A stretch of DNA of 64,000 nucleotides from Linum tenue (lineage: Eukaryota > Streptophyta > Magnoliopsida > Malpighiales > Linaceae): contig CAMGYJ010000009.1 of NCBI GenBank assembly GCA_946122785.1, positions 9,950,937 through 10,014,936 on the forward strand, read 5' to 3'. The notes beneath the pieces are model-generated. The model did not search any database. It was not told the DNA's origin and worked only from the letters and a program-made list of their open reading frames with translations. Within the stretch, counting starts at the first letter, position 1. Each line of letters begins with the position of its first letter. A program made the translations under genes and the position numbers. This document shows, piece by piece, positions 33,289 through 44,755 of the stretch.

Positions 33289-36200
33289 GTCCCTTGGGCC
33301 GAGTTACAAATATAGAGAATGATTCGTCAGTCAGTACGATCCAAATTGGATTCGTGGGCAAGTCATTGCACCTAAGGCCCATAAACCCCGATTCTCAACT
33401 GTTATAAGCCCAACCTTCGGCCACCAAACGTGTGTCAATTGTAGAACAAACAACCCCTTCAAAATAGTCAAAAGACCACCAGCCTCCTAGTGAATTACAT
33501 CATCAAAACTCAAGCCTAGGGCATTCACCATCCCAATTGAATCCAACTACTTCATATCATTTCTTATTTAGTGGGTCTTTCCGCTCAATGAATAGAACGT
33601 CCGCTTCAAACGAAATGAAATTGTTGCTATGACTTGACAATCAGAAGTCACATAGTCTCGTTGTTTTCACAAGCCTTCCAACCCTTTTATAGTATATGTA
33701 CTCTTATCAAATATGATGAAAACGGTTTTTTTTTTTTGTCTTAGACTGATTAATACACTTGTGTGTTACCCAAACCTTTTTCCAGATTCTTTTATTTTAT
33801 TCAAATATATTGGAATACTATTTATTAACCAAACGTATTGTAATTGATCAAAGTTTGTGCATTCATTTTGTTACCGTTAATTGTTTACTAACGAATCTCC
33901 ACGTAAGCATCCACATCAGCGTCCACGTCAAAAATTAAAACAAAATATAAAAAAATGGCAAACTAATCTCTTCTCTCCGGCGTTGTCGTCCCCTTCAAAT
34001 CGTTCAATTAACCCGACGACATCGAACGAGTCAAGTGGTTCCAGTTTCTTATCGAAATGTGATGGAACTAGAAGGTTATAGATAGAAGCTTCCATCTTCT
34101 ACCCTTGTAGTTGTAAGTTAAGAAACAAACAGTTACAAAAGAGCCCGACAAGGTGGATTATATTAGCTAGAAAAGATGGTAGAAGATCGTCAAATATCTT
34201 TTTAATGACGATATGATAGATCCATAACTTTTTATAACGACCACCTCCCTCACAAATTTGACTTTCGTTCGTTGCATGGGGTCTAGTCTTCCCACAATCT
34301 ATTCATCGTTCAACCATTATCTTATTTAACATGTGTTGCACATTTTTTCCTTTTATTTTTATTTTGAAATATATCCACCACTTTCACAAGTAGGTCCATA
34401 CAACATTTATTTTATTTATTTTGAGCCACCCACTTGATGTTTTGTATGTTTTTGGCTTTGGCACGGTGTTGGATAAGTTCGTCGTTAATAGGTCTTGTTA
34501 TCGACCATTTCGGTATTTTGTAAGGTAAAATTTTTCTTAATTATTGGCGTGTTAAAGTTTCGTTTTGAAATATGACCGATGCAAATAAAATTGGGATGTT
34601 AAACAATAAAATTTATGATTAGGATGGCTATACACATGGTAATTTTGCTATGAATATGATTAACACAACATGAATGCTGATTAGGTCGACTTTATGTTAA
34701 TACCATTCACACATGATAATATTGTTTAAATTTTCTATATAGCCTGGCCATTGTTGATTGCACTTAAACATGTTTGATTAGCCTTGGATGAGATTCTCAT
34801 CAAAGCTATTATTGAGATGGTTGGTGACAGCCCAAGTATTTTATTAAAATAAACATAAAGAAGTGTGTGGAAAGTAGAGTAAAATGGAATCAATGAAGGA
34901 TAAAGGTTGATATTTAGCACCCATTATTTTAACTTTAAACACATGGGTGCAGTGATTAGGCTAATTAAATAAATTTATATAACAAATACATCTAGAAACA
35001 ATGGTTAAATTAAGGAACCATGCGATGAGTTAGACATTTTGATTATTCATAGGCCATCACTATCGCTTATTAATTTCTTTCACATTATTCTTTTCACACT
35101 TAAAATAAATAGTTACTATAGACTAAGTGTTTAGGTCATTTGAAAGTTCAAGTTCAAGTGAAGAGTTAATTTTGATTTTGCTAATGGTACGTTTGTGCTT
35201 GACCACTATCGTACAAGTGAGTTAGCACCTATCGAATAGTTTAGAAGTACGAAGATTTTAGATGATCTACGTTATCCTTGCAATTCGAACATCGATAAAC
35301 AAAAAAAACAAAAACAAAGAAATTAAACTCGATTTCCAAATCACGTTGATGTTGTTTGATGAATGATCTAGGTTAAGTTACGGGGCACATTCATATAAAA
35401 AGATCGAGCAATTTAGTCAGCCTTCCTCGTAAACCTTCCTGCAATAGCGGCAAAAATAATATCGATCAGACAACACGGCTAGCCATGCTGAACACCGTCA
35501 TGACCAACCACATCTTCTTAGCAACTCCGAGACTTGAGCAAATAAACATTTTAAGTTCATAACCTTAAGGGGTTGCGTGGTAAGCATGTAACGTAGAATT
35601 CATGCGTTAAAAGAGAACTCATGTATATTGTAGATTGATTTGTAAGAACTCGTACATAGTTTGCCTCGTATGAATGAATGACAGGACTCGCATAATTTGC
35701 CATTCATGCTTCAAAATGTAATATGAAAATCAGTGAGTATATTAACTGATTACTAAACTAACTAAATAAGAAAGTTGCATAAGTATTTGGGAAGCTAAAC
35801 TAATAAAGTGTACTTCACCATTCACCTTCTAGAAACCAATGGTTGCAAGCAGAAGAATTTGGTGAGGCAAATGAACAATGAATATAAAAGTAGTGACCGA
35901 AACGGCAATTAACCCCACCAGGCCACCACCATCATCACCACAAGAAAAAGAAAAAAGAAAATTGTTCCCATACGATAATTGCTAGAACAGCGACCAATCA
36001 TAATTCTGCTCTGCTCTCTGCAATCACAGTCCCACTCACTCACATGCTTCCTTCTCTTCTCCACCGCAAAATCCCAGAAACCCTTTTAGAAAAACAACAA
36101 GAGATCTTTGCCAATTCGTCATCCAACAACCCTATCAGAAAGCTCCACCCTTTTTTACCCTATCCAGCATAGAAATTAATAGCATGTGATGTTGGTTTCC

Positions 36201-37100
36201 ACTCTCCCACTGCTGAAAATGGCGAGTCATTCAACCCAAACAACCATGATTTCCCACACAGAAACCCATATCAGGCAAGTCTTGCTTCACCAGAACCTTT
36301 CTGCAAACCTTCTGTCATTCCTTGTCTCATCAACCACAAACCACAAATGTCAGGCTACTCTCTAACATGAGCTAATCAGAGGTTAGTTTTCGCAGCGAGC
36401 TCAATCTCGCTCGCCCGAACTGGATTCAACTGGTGATGAGAGCCACACAGCCATCAAGTATTGCTTCCCTAACAATTCAGTAGTCTTGCACCAACCGGCA
36501 CCACAACTGAGATTGAAGAGTTTCAAAGTGCAGTGACACTTTGATATTGAGAGCTTAATCGTTCGTTCGTACGAGCTTTGCACGACTCAAACTGGATTAA
36601 ACTAGTGAGAATAGAGTGGTTGTGGAAAGAGAAACAGATGCCATACATTACCACACAGTAATGAGAATAAGAAGTATCAAAAAATTCATCAGCTTCACAA
36701 CAACAATATGATTGATTATTACTGTATATACACCATATCAAGACCCAATATTTTGACAAAGTTACAGAGGCAGAGCTTTTTTTTGTTGCAACAAAAAACA
36801 GTCTTTCCTACCCTTTCTCATCTTCACTTCAGTGAGGAAGAAGAGGAAGCAGCAGCAGTAACAAACACCTAATACATTCATAATACTTGCTAGTTGCTAC
36901 CTCTAATCATGCCAATCAGAACCTAAGCTTATATCTGCTTCTCAAACTCAATAATATTACACTAGGACCAAAAATATGCCAAAATAAGACAACACTAGTT
37001 TACACTTCTTCTGCCCTAATAAAACTGTCCCCAAAACTGGTGCAATCTCAATGAACATACAACAAACCAGCTGGTTTGCTGCAGCTTAACTTACTTGCCA
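33289..37100. other. Intergenic downstream of MYC2
   Basis: AT-rich spacer; the right end (about 36850-37100) is likely MYC2 3' UTR. The segment 35880-36400 is C/A-rich and looks transcribed, with small ATG frames on the plus strand (for example 36189-36365, 58 codons), but none is recognisable. Confidence 0.4.
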
Positions 37101-39179
37101 CTATCGAAAGTCACCAACTTTGTTAGACAAAGCTAACCTGAGCTGCTCCTGGGTATAGAATCGGCTCCCCATCTTCACCGTCGCTTGCTGGATCATCAAT
37201 TCATTTACTACCGAGACACTCGCATGGTGGACATCAAGATCCAGCTCTTTCAAAGCAGCCATTAGTCTAGCTGCTGGATGGTTCCTCTTGCTGCATTGTA
37301 TCCTTATCATAGCATCCCATCCAATTATCTTCACCTCGATCTCCATCTCGATCTGCGAGCTGTTAGTGCTCGACGAGTTAGATGACTTGAGATCTTGATT
37401 ATCTGGTGGTGGCCGCTGCTGAGGATGAGATGACGATTCGTCCCTCAACGACTCGACCTGCTTCTGGAGCTCGTCCTTCTCAGATTCTGTGGACTGGAGC
37501 TTCAGTCGGAGCTCCTTGATGTAGGAAATGGCATCTCCCAAGAGGGAAGCTTTGTCCATTTTAGAGACATTGGGGACTACTGCTCTTAGAGCATAGAATC
37601 TCTGGTTCAGCTTCTCACGCCTTTGTCTCTCTGCTTCGACGTGGTTCAATGGCTCTTCTCTGCCATTGGCCGGTTTCCTCCCTCGCTTTCTAGGTTTTTT
37701 TTCAGGCTCCACGACTCGACTGGAGTCTACTTCCCTGACAAAGGATGCTTCAATATCGGAGTGGTCGGAGTCTGCCGCGACGGTGGATTTGGCTGTGCCG
37801 GAGGAAGGCAGGATTACGCCGGAAGTGAATGAGAGCATCCCTTCGTCGTTGCTCCCCCTGGAAGTCGGGGATCTCTTCTTCTTGTTGCTCTCTTCCAGCT
37901 GTGGATTATGGTTATGGCTGCCGGAGAACAGATTTCCATTCCCCCCGCTTGATGAGCTTCTCTTGCTATCCCCGAAATTAAGAATCTCGCCGGATTCTGG
38001 CTTCAGAATCGAATTCCCATTCCGGTTGCTGTTGTTTCCCCCAATTCCGGTGTACTCGCCGAAGTTCAAGTCGCGTGTGAAGAAGCTCTGCGTTTGGTTC
38101 TGGTTCTGGTTATGGATTCCGCTAGGATTCTCCGTCAAGCTGCTTGAGCTGGGGTAAGAATTGTTGTTGTGGTGGTGGTGATTAGGGTTTCCACCGCTGG
38201 ACGACGGAGCCACCGTGGCAGCCGCGGCGGAGGAGGTCTTGTTGTTGTTGCTATTGTTTCCGCCGCCGTCCTTCATTTCCGGGTCTGTGATCCAGAGCGA
38301 CGACGGGTCGTTCTCCCCCTGGTCGTGATTCGACGGGGTCGGCGGCGGCGGAGCCCAGGAACTTTCGATTCCGCCGCTACCACTGAAATTGAACAAAACC
38401 CTAACCTTGTTCATCAGATCCGAGCTCTGGTAAATCGGGTCCGTCGACCCGAGCTCGACGACGCCGTTGGCCGACGGGATGCAGACGATGGTCTGGAGGC
38501 CGAACACTTGCCCCTGCTTCGCCCGCTCGCAGGGAGCGGCGGCCATGCGGTCCGGCCCGACCAGCCAGGCGGGTGACCCGTTGAAGAAAGCCTGACCCGG
38601 CAACCCGACCCCGTTCACAAACGACTGGGTCATGGAGACCAAGAAGAACCACTCGGTATCCGTAACTTCCTCGTCCACCGCGTCGTCGGCGGAGGCGCCG
38701 CTGGGGCCGGAGATCAACGAATTGAGCTCCCGGAGGACCTTCTTCCGGTGCTCCTGCTCCGCCGTGCTGGTATTCTTCCTCAATTTCCCCTTCCCCTTAT
38801 TGTCTTCCCCCTTATAGTACCCGTCGCCCCATCCCAACACGGAGGCGCCGGAGAAATCGTAGGACGATTGCCAGAAGATGGCGTAGGTCCAGTTCTCCCT
38901 CGCCCCGTCGATCAGCGCCTGGAGGCGCTGCTGGAGGGATTCCTGATTGAAGAGCGGCGGCGGAAGGGAGGGCGTCGGCGGCGGGGGAGGGTGGTTGTGG
39001 TGAGATTTGATGGGATCGGCGGGGGTGGAAGTGGAGGTGGAAGAGGAGTGATGAGGTGGCGGAGGAGGCGGCGGCCAGAGGGCGGAGAGATCGGAATTCA
39101 TAAAGGCTTCCATGACGGAGGCGTTGTCGTCGGTCCAGAGATTCATCGTCGCGGCGGAGGGGAGGCGGTAATCTGTCAT
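37101..39179 (-). CDS. MYC2: bHLH transcription factor MYC2
   Basis: Nuclear master regulator of jasmonate responses. A single exon of 692 aa, longer than Arabidopsis MYC2 because of Pro-, Ser-, Asn- and His-rich stretches; intronless as in the MYC2/3/4 group. N-terminal MYC region (~80-260) with the JAZ-interaction domain ([22 protein letters not shown]) and the acidic activation segment [15 protein letters not shown] (~169-183) that in Arabidopsis contacts MED25. Basic helix-loop-helix at ~507-556: [20 protein letters not shown], with the H-E-R residues that read the G-box CACGTG, then an amphipathic leucine-rich helix. C-terminal ACT-like dimerisation domain (~610-692). Nuclear signal [10 protein letters not shown] just before bHLH. 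A 72-codon upstream ORF ends over the start codon, and a copia element lies about 520 bp upstream. Confidence 0.96.
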   Translation of the reverse strand: MTDYRLPSAATMNLWTDDNASVMEAFMNSDLSALWPPPPPPPHHSSSTSTSTPADPIKSHHNHPPPPPTPSLPPPLFNQESLQQRLQALIDGARENWTYAIFWQSSYDFSGASVLGWGDGYYKGEDNKGKGKLRKNTSTAEQEHRKKVLRELNSLISGPSGASADDAVDEEVTDTEWFFLVSMTQSFVNGVGLPGQAFFNGSPAWLVGPDRMAAAPCERAKQGQVFGLQTIVCIPSANGVVELGSTDPIYQSSDLMNKVRVLFNFSGSGGIESSWAPPPPTPSNHDQGENDPSSLWITDPEMKDGGGNNSNNNKTSSAAAATVAPSSSGGNPNHHHHNNNSYPSSSSLTENPSGIHNQNQNQTQSFFTRDLNFGEYTGIGGNNSNRNGNSILKPESGEILNFGDSKRSSSSGGNGNLFSGSHNHNPQLEESNKKKRSPTSRGSNDEGMLSFTSGVILPSSGTAKSTVAADSDHSDIEASFVREVDSSRVVEPEKKPRKRGRKPANGREEPLNHVEAERQRREKLNQRFYALRAVVPNVSKMDKASLLGDAISYIKELRLKLQSTESEKDELQKQVESLRDESSSHPQQRPPPDNQDLKSSNSSSTNSSQIEMEIEVKIIGWDAMIRIQCSKRNHPAARLMAALKELDLDVHHASVSVVNELMIQQATVKMGSRFYTQEQLRLALSNKVGDFR

Positions 39180-39394
39180 TCGACGGCGGTGGCGGAGGGA
39201 GGAGGGTGGGGGATTTTTTTTTTTTTTTTTGGAAGTAAGAAAATGAAAATTAAAGTGGTTATTTGTGAAAGGAAGAGGAAGTGGTGGGTGGAATTTAGAA
39301 GTGCGGGGGCGAAGGAGGGAGTTGGAGGATAAGGTGGAGCAAGGAAGGGAAAAGGAAAGGGGGAAGTTTTTTTTGGGGACAATTTGTCCTGCAT
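39176..39394 (-). other. Upstream ORF overlapping MYC2 start (ATGA)
   Basis: An ATG at 39394 opens a 72-codon frame whose TGA stop (39178-39176) shares bases with the MYC2 ATG (39179-39177). The peptide is Pro/Ser/Phe-rich with a KKKKK patch and no known motif. If the MYC2 transcript starts upstream of 39394 this would be a translational control element working by termination-reinitiation. The transcription start cannot be seen, so relevance is uncertain. Confidence 0.45.
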
Positions 39395-39471
39395 TTCACA
39401 ATTACTTGGAGTGACTTTGGTAGCAAAATGAAAATATTTTTTTTTAATTCACCTCAATGTATTTTGGGTCT

Positions 39472-39477
39472 CACGTG
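39472..39477. promoter_or_regulatory. G-box CACGTG upstream of MYC2
   Basis: A perfect G-box lies about 295 bp upstream of the MYC2 ATG. MYC2 itself binds this motif, so autoregulation is plausible. It lies at the edge of a dispersed repeat whose second copy (near 44345) lacks the motif. Confidence 0.5.
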
Positions 39478-39698
39478 TTTTGTTGATGTGAGATTTGCCT
39501 GTGGTGATACATTATACTTTTTTGGACTCGACGTCTTTGTTGGGGTCTGCTCCATCATCAATCAAGAGGGACATAAAGAGTATCTGATACCACTTTTGAC
39601 ATTTCAATCATTTTCTGACTAAGATATTGTCCACTTTGAGTCTACCCGCACAATTTTGCTTTTTGGGAACATCATGGTGACTTTTCGGGAGGTGTCTC

Positions 39699-39859
39699 TA
39701 TAATATTAATGAATGCTTGAGTATTATTATTGTGAGCTGTTCACTTTTATAGATACAATACAACGGGAGTGTAACAGAGAGTGAGAATTCATGGGAAAGT
39801 AGTTGCAACAGAGGAGTCGTGGAGGAGAAATAGGCGGGGTCGTTTGTTAACTCCTAATA
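39699..39859 (-). repeat. Copia 3' LTR (proximal to MYC2)
   Basis: 161 bp, apparently identical to the copy at 44052-44212. It contains the polyprotein stop codon (39849-39847) and a TATA box at 39744-39751 directed toward MYC2. Confidence 0.93.
39744..39751 (-). promoter_or_regulatory. LTR TATA box (TATAAAAG) facing MYC2
   Basis: On the minus strand CTATAAAAG lies in the 3' LTR, about 565 bp upstream of the MYC2 ATG and in the same direction. The equivalent box in the 5' LTR is at 44097-44104. Confidence 0.6.
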
Positions 39860-42800
39860 CGCCCCCGCAAGATGGAGTCACCAGAAGAGACACCAATCTT
39901 GGAGCACAAGGAAAGGAACCGAGCCTTGGGTAGCGGTTTAGTGAGCAGGTCAGCCAACTGAGAAGCAGATGGAACATGATGGACGATGAGCTGTCCCTTC
40001 TCCACTCGATCACGAACAAAATGGAAATCAATAGCAACGTGTTTCATGCGAGAATGAAACACCGGATTCGAACAAAGGTAAGTAGCACCGAGGTTGTCAC
40101 AGTGAAGTACCGGGGCTGTGGGTAGGGTAAGGCCAAGCTCAGAGAGAAGAGACCCATGCCAAGCCAGCTCTGCAGCAGCCGCAGCAACAGCCTTGTACTC
40201 AGCTTCGGTGGAGCTACGAGCAATGGTTTTTTGCTTCTTTGAAGCCCAACTGACAGGAGTGGAGCCGAAGTAGACAATGTATGCCGTGGTGAGGAGCGAT
40301 CATCGGGATTCCCCGCCCAATCCGCGTCCGAGAAAGCTTGGAGATGGAGTGAGGAGGAGGCAGACAGGACGAGGCCGTGGTCGATAGTGCCTTTAAGGTA
40401 CCGCAAGACACGTTTGACAGCATTCCAATGCATGGCGGAGGGACGATGCATAAATTGAGACAGCCGATTCACTGCGAAGCTAATGTCAGGCCTCGTGAAG
40501 GATAGATATTGAAGGCCACCAAGGATGCTGCGATAGGTGGAGCCATCGGCAGACGGAGAGCCATCATTAAGCTGAAGAGTCGTGGTGGACGATAGTGGTG
40601 TGGTCACGGATTTAGCTTCTAGCATGTTGGCACGGTGCAGGAGATCAGCTGTATATTTGCGTTGGCTGAGGAAGGCCCCAGAAGGACCACGAACGAACTC
40701 AAGACCCAGGAAATAATAGAGGTCGCCAAGATCCTTGAGGGCAAAACGAGCAGCAAGCAGCTGAACACAACGGGAGACAGCTGTCTGTGAAGAGCCAGTG
40801 ATGACGATGTCGTCGACATAGACAAGGAGGTAGATGATGGAGGATTGGTGACGAAATGTGAACAATGAGACATCGGACTTGGACTGGGTGAAGCCGGACT
40901 GCAGAAGAAAGTCGCGTAGAGCATGATACCAGGCGCGAGGAGCCTGTTTGAGGCCGTAAATAGATTTGTGCAACCTGCAAACAAAAGTGGGATTAGTGGA
41001 ATCGACATGGCCCGGTGGTTGAGCCATATAGACTTCCTCCTGCAGCGTGCCGTTGAGGAAAGCGTTGTTGATGTCGAGTTGCCGAATGGGCCATCCACGG
41101 GCGACAGCAAGGGCAAGGATGACGCGGATGGTGGCCGGTTTCACGACGGGACTGTATGTATCATGAAAGTCCAAGCCAGGACGTTGATGGAAGCCTTTGG
41201 CAACCAGCCGGGCTTTATAGCGAGCAATGGAGCCATCAGCATTGCGTTTGATGCGAAACACCCACCTGCAACCAACAACATTAGCACTCTCGGGTTTGGA
41301 AGTTAGGGTCCATGTACGATTGGCATTGAGAGCAACCAACTCTTCCAACATGGCTTGACGCCAAAGAGGATCAAGAAGAGCCTCTCTCACACTGGTGGGT
41401 TCGACGGGAGAAGTGGGCGGATGGAGAGTGGCGGTAAAGAGGCGTTTGGGACGGTAGATGTTGTTTTGGGAACGTGTGACAATTTTACGGGGAGGAGGTG
41501 GGGCAGTAGGAGCGGTGGGTTGGGAGGGAGGAGTGATTGGTGGTGGGGAGGGAGTGGGAGGTGGTGATGGGGGGTCGTGGGGAACAGTAGGGAGGGGAGG
41601 AGTAGGAGGAGACAAGAGAGCTGCCGTGGGTGGTGAGCTAGGCGGAGGAGGTTGGGGATTGGAAATAGGTATGGAAAAAGTGGGCGGGTCGACGTTGAGA
41701 GCGGCGAGCCATGTAGTCGTGGACAAAGGGGATGGTGTGAGACGAGAGAAAGGAAATTGTGTCTCATCGAATGTGACGTGACGAGAAACATAAACACGAC
41801 CCGAATTAGGTTCGAGACACAAATAGGCACTTTGAGTGGAACTATAGCCCAAGAGAACACATGGAAGGGAACGGGAGTCGAGCTTGTGGGATGAATAGGG
41901 ACGGAGATAAGGGAAGCAAAGGCAGCCAAATACACGAAGTTTGCTGTAATTGGGATGGGTGCGATGAAGCTTGTAATGAGGGGAAGAATGAGAGAGAATG
42001 GGAGTGGGGAGCTTGTTGATGAGGTAGACGGCGGTATGGAAGGCATAAGTCCAGTATGAGGCGGGAATTGAGGCTTCATGAAGAAGGGAGAGGCCCGTCT
42101 CGACAATGTGACGATGACGACGCTCGGAGAGACCATTATGTTGAGGTGTGTGAGGAGGAGTGGTGAGGTGGGAAATGCCATGTTGTGATAGAAAAGAGTT
42201 CAATTTATCATATTCGCCCCCGCGATCGGAAAAGAGAGTAACTATGGAAGTTTGAAATTGATTCTCCACAAGAGCTTTGAAGCGAGGGAAAACATCAAAT
42301 AAGTCGGATTTACGTTTGAGAGGATAGAACCAAATGTAACGAGTAAAATGATCCACAAATATCACATAATAACGAAAGCCGTCAATAGACAATACAGGGG
42401 CAGGTCCCCATACATCAGAGTAAACAATATCCAACGGTCGCGAACTATGCAAAGTTGAATCAAAGAAAGGTAAACGATGGCTTTTGCTACATTGACAAGC
42501 ATGACAAGTAGAAAATTTCGTAGAGAGAAAAGGAAGGGAATGATCAGCAAGCAATCGTTGAAGAATCGGTTGAGCAGGGTGACCAAGGCGACAATGCCAA
42601 ACGTCGCCAGAGGTCTTGACACCAACCAATACACGAGGCTGCAATTTATTGAGAGAAAGAGCTGGAAATTCATACACACCATCTCTAGCGCGTCCCCGAA
42701 GCACCGGAGTTCCCATGGGCTGTGATTTAACAACAAAGGAAGAGGGAAAGAATTCAACGGACACGTGATTGGAAGCACAAAATTTTGAAACAGAGATTAA

Positions 42801-43964
42801 ATTTTGGGAAATGGCAGGGGAACAAAGAACATTGGTGAGGGAGAATGTGTGGGTAGGTGAAGATAGGGAAAGGGAACCAGTGTGAGATATAGCCAAACCT
42901 GAGCCATCGCCGATCGCAATGGTGTCTGGACCGTCATACTTTTCCGAGAGAGCTAAATGACCAAGGTTGTCAGTGACGTGATGGGATGCCGCTGAATCGA
43001 GGAGCCATGAGGGTGGTGCTGAAGATGAGGCGCCATGGCTGGTAGTGACATTAGCTTGAGGATGAATGAGATTGGCCCGAAGTTCGGGGTGAATCTTGAA
43101 GCAAGTTCGAGCAGTATGCCCGACACGTTGACAGTACTGGCATACCGGCCTGTTGGAGGGCATTGCTGGAGCAGCGGAGGAGCCAGGGCCAGCGGGAAGG
43201 AGAGGTCCAGAACCATTTGGTAGGGAGAGAGAGCGCGAACTGTTGTTGCGCGGAGCTGGCCGAGAAGGCTGCTGTTGTCTTCCTTGGCGTGTAGTGGCGT
43301 TGACAAGCGGCGATTGGGGCTGAGCCGCCGTGCGCTGAAGGAACTCATCATAGGAGATGAGTTTGTCGAACAATTCTTCAAAGGAGGGAGGTGTGTCCCG
43401 AGCACGGACAGCAGCAGCAATTTCTTTGAAATCAGACCCAAGACCATTTAAGGTCCGAAGAACTAGATCAAGGTCATCAACAGGAGCACCGGCAAGTGCG
43501 AGTTCCCCGGCGAGCAGCTTGATTTCGGAGAGATAAGCATGAAGAGAGAGGCTGCCACGGGAGAAGGTGGAGAGCTTGTCTTTTAGACACAGAATCCGGG
43601 ACTGAGAGCGAGGAACAAACATACGCTCGAGAGTGGTCCAAGCAGCTAGAGCAGTGGTGGCGGCATCAATATGGGGCATGAGAGACTCGCTGACAGAGAC
43701 AAGAATTGCATGGAAGATGAAGCGATCTTGGCGAGCCCATCGAGAGTAAGCAGCTGAGGTGCGATCAGTAGGAGGAACACCCGTACCGTCAATATGCGAC
43801 AAAAAATCATAGCCAAAGAGAAGAGAAGTGAACTGAGATTTCCAGGAGGAATAGTTTGTGCCAGTGAGACGAACGGTGAGCTGGGATCCAACATTGAAAG
43901 AGACTATAGGAGGAAGAGAATCATTGGAATCACCAGAAGAAACAGAAGAGACGCCGGAAGTCAT
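39847..43964 (-). CDS. Copia gag-pol polyprotein, frameshifted in RNase H
   Basis: The main frame (43964-40044, 1306 codons) encodes: gag with the UBN2-type core (~25-210), CCHC zinc knuckle [14 protein letters not shown] (~273), protease LLDSAASHH (~325), GAG-pre-integrase with HCRLGHP, integrase with D-D-E residues ([22 protein letters not shown]; ~510-615), reverse transcriptase with [10 protein letters not shown] and YVDDIVI (~1046), and the start of RNase H ([15 protein letters not shown], ~1210). Just after, near 40300, one base is missing relative to the downstream frame. The conserved rest of RNase H ([22 protein letters not shown]) continues in another frame to a stop in the LTR at 39847, while the main frame runs on into unrelated residues. 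The protease motif is Asp-Ser-Ala where Asp-Ser/Thr-Gly is usual. Confidence 0.9.
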
Positions 43965-44040
43965 GGTGTTGATTGAGAGAGGGAGAATGATGAAAGAATA
44001 AGAGCTAGAATAGAGAACCTCGTTGGAGGATTTTGGGGAG

Positions 44041-44051
44041 CTCTGATACCA
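44041..44051 (-). other. Copia primer-binding site, tRNA-iMet
   Basis: On the minus strand, directly after the 5' LTR, TGGTATCAGAG matches the complement of the plant initiator tRNA-Met 3' end, the usual primer of copia elements. Confidence 0.85.
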
Positions 44052-44212
44052 TATAATATTAATGAATGCTTGAGTATTATTATTGTGAGCTGTTCACTTT
44101 TATAGATACAATACAACGGGAGTGTAACAGAGAGTGAGAATTCATGGGAAAGTAGTTGCAACAGAGGAGTCGTGGAGGAGAAATAGGCGGGGTCGTTTGT
44201 TAACTCCTAATA
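44052..44212 (-). repeat. Copia 5' LTR
   Basis: 161 bp; same sequence as 39699-39859 by eye. Drives the minus-strand genomic RNA (TATAAAAG at 44104-44097). Confidence 0.93.
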
Positions 44213-44755
44213 GTCTCATCTCTGCACTACTCTACGTTGAGAATATTTAACTTCATAATCATTATAAGAACTCATCCATTTTATCCCAAAACTTGCCTTG
44301 TTGGTTAAAGTTGAAATGATTCCTTATGAACCATGGATTTCTTCCCGTGTTTAGTCGATGTGGGATTTGTCTAAGGCGTTACATTACACCCCCTCGAGAC
44401 TCAATGTCGTCATTGAGGTTTGTCTCGCCATTGTTCAAGAAGGACGTAGAGAGTCTTTGATGCCATTTATAACTTTTAAACTCTTTTTTTTTTTTTTGCC
44501 AAGATATTGTCCGCTTTGGACCTAATCCTGCACGATTTTGTTTTTGGCCACATCATGGTGACTTCCTGACAGGTCACCAATCTTTGCACCGCTCCACATG
44601 GATCATGTTTAACCTAAAGTTCTTATAAGAACTCATATATTTCATCCCAAAATGCGTATTTGTCAGTTAATGTTAGATTGTTCCTTATGAAGTATGGTTC
44701 TTTTCCATGGTTTGTTGATTTAAAATTTGGCTAAAGTGTTACAAATACTAAATAG
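44213..44755. repeat. Dispersed repeat, tandem copies, interrupted by copia
   Basis: Segment 39480-39698, continued after the copia element at 44213-44345, is related to 44346-44755. Shared landmarks are GATGTGRGATTTG, AAGATATTGTCC, CATCATGGTGACTT, TTATAAGAACTCAT and TTCCTTATGAA in the same order. So a unit of roughly 350-400 bp is present twice in tandem and the retrotransposon landed in the first. Similar sequence (GATGTGGGATTTG...GTTACATTACACC) is widespread in eudicot genomes as I recall. No coding content. Confidence 0.65.

Larger units (their letters stand above)
39699..44212 (-). mobile_element. Ty1/copia LTR retrotransposon, 4.5 kb
   Basis: 161-bp LTRs, identical as read, flanked by the 5-bp target duplication GTCTC (39694-39698 and 44213-44217). 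Read on the minus strand: 5' LTR, primer-binding site for initiator tRNA-Met, one gag-pol frame, polypurine tract TTGCGGGGGCG (39870-39860), 3' LTR. The LTRs begin TATTAG and end TTATA, so the terminal dinucleotides are TA...TA, not TG...CA. Small size and short LTRs suit the Ale/Retrofit group (inference). Identical LTRs point to a recent insertion, but a frameshift in RNase H and a changed protease motif suggest this copy was mobilised by others or decayed at once. Confidence 0.93.

Noticed and set aside
38748..39332. 194-codon plus-strand frame over the MYC2 N-terminus
   Set aside because: Arg/Gly-rich reverse reading of the proline-rich MYC2 start; no independent evidence.
41387..42181. 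264-codon alternative frame in copia integrase-RT linker
   Set aside because: Ser/Pro/Leu-rich reading of the linker in another register; the main gag-pol frame explains the sequence.
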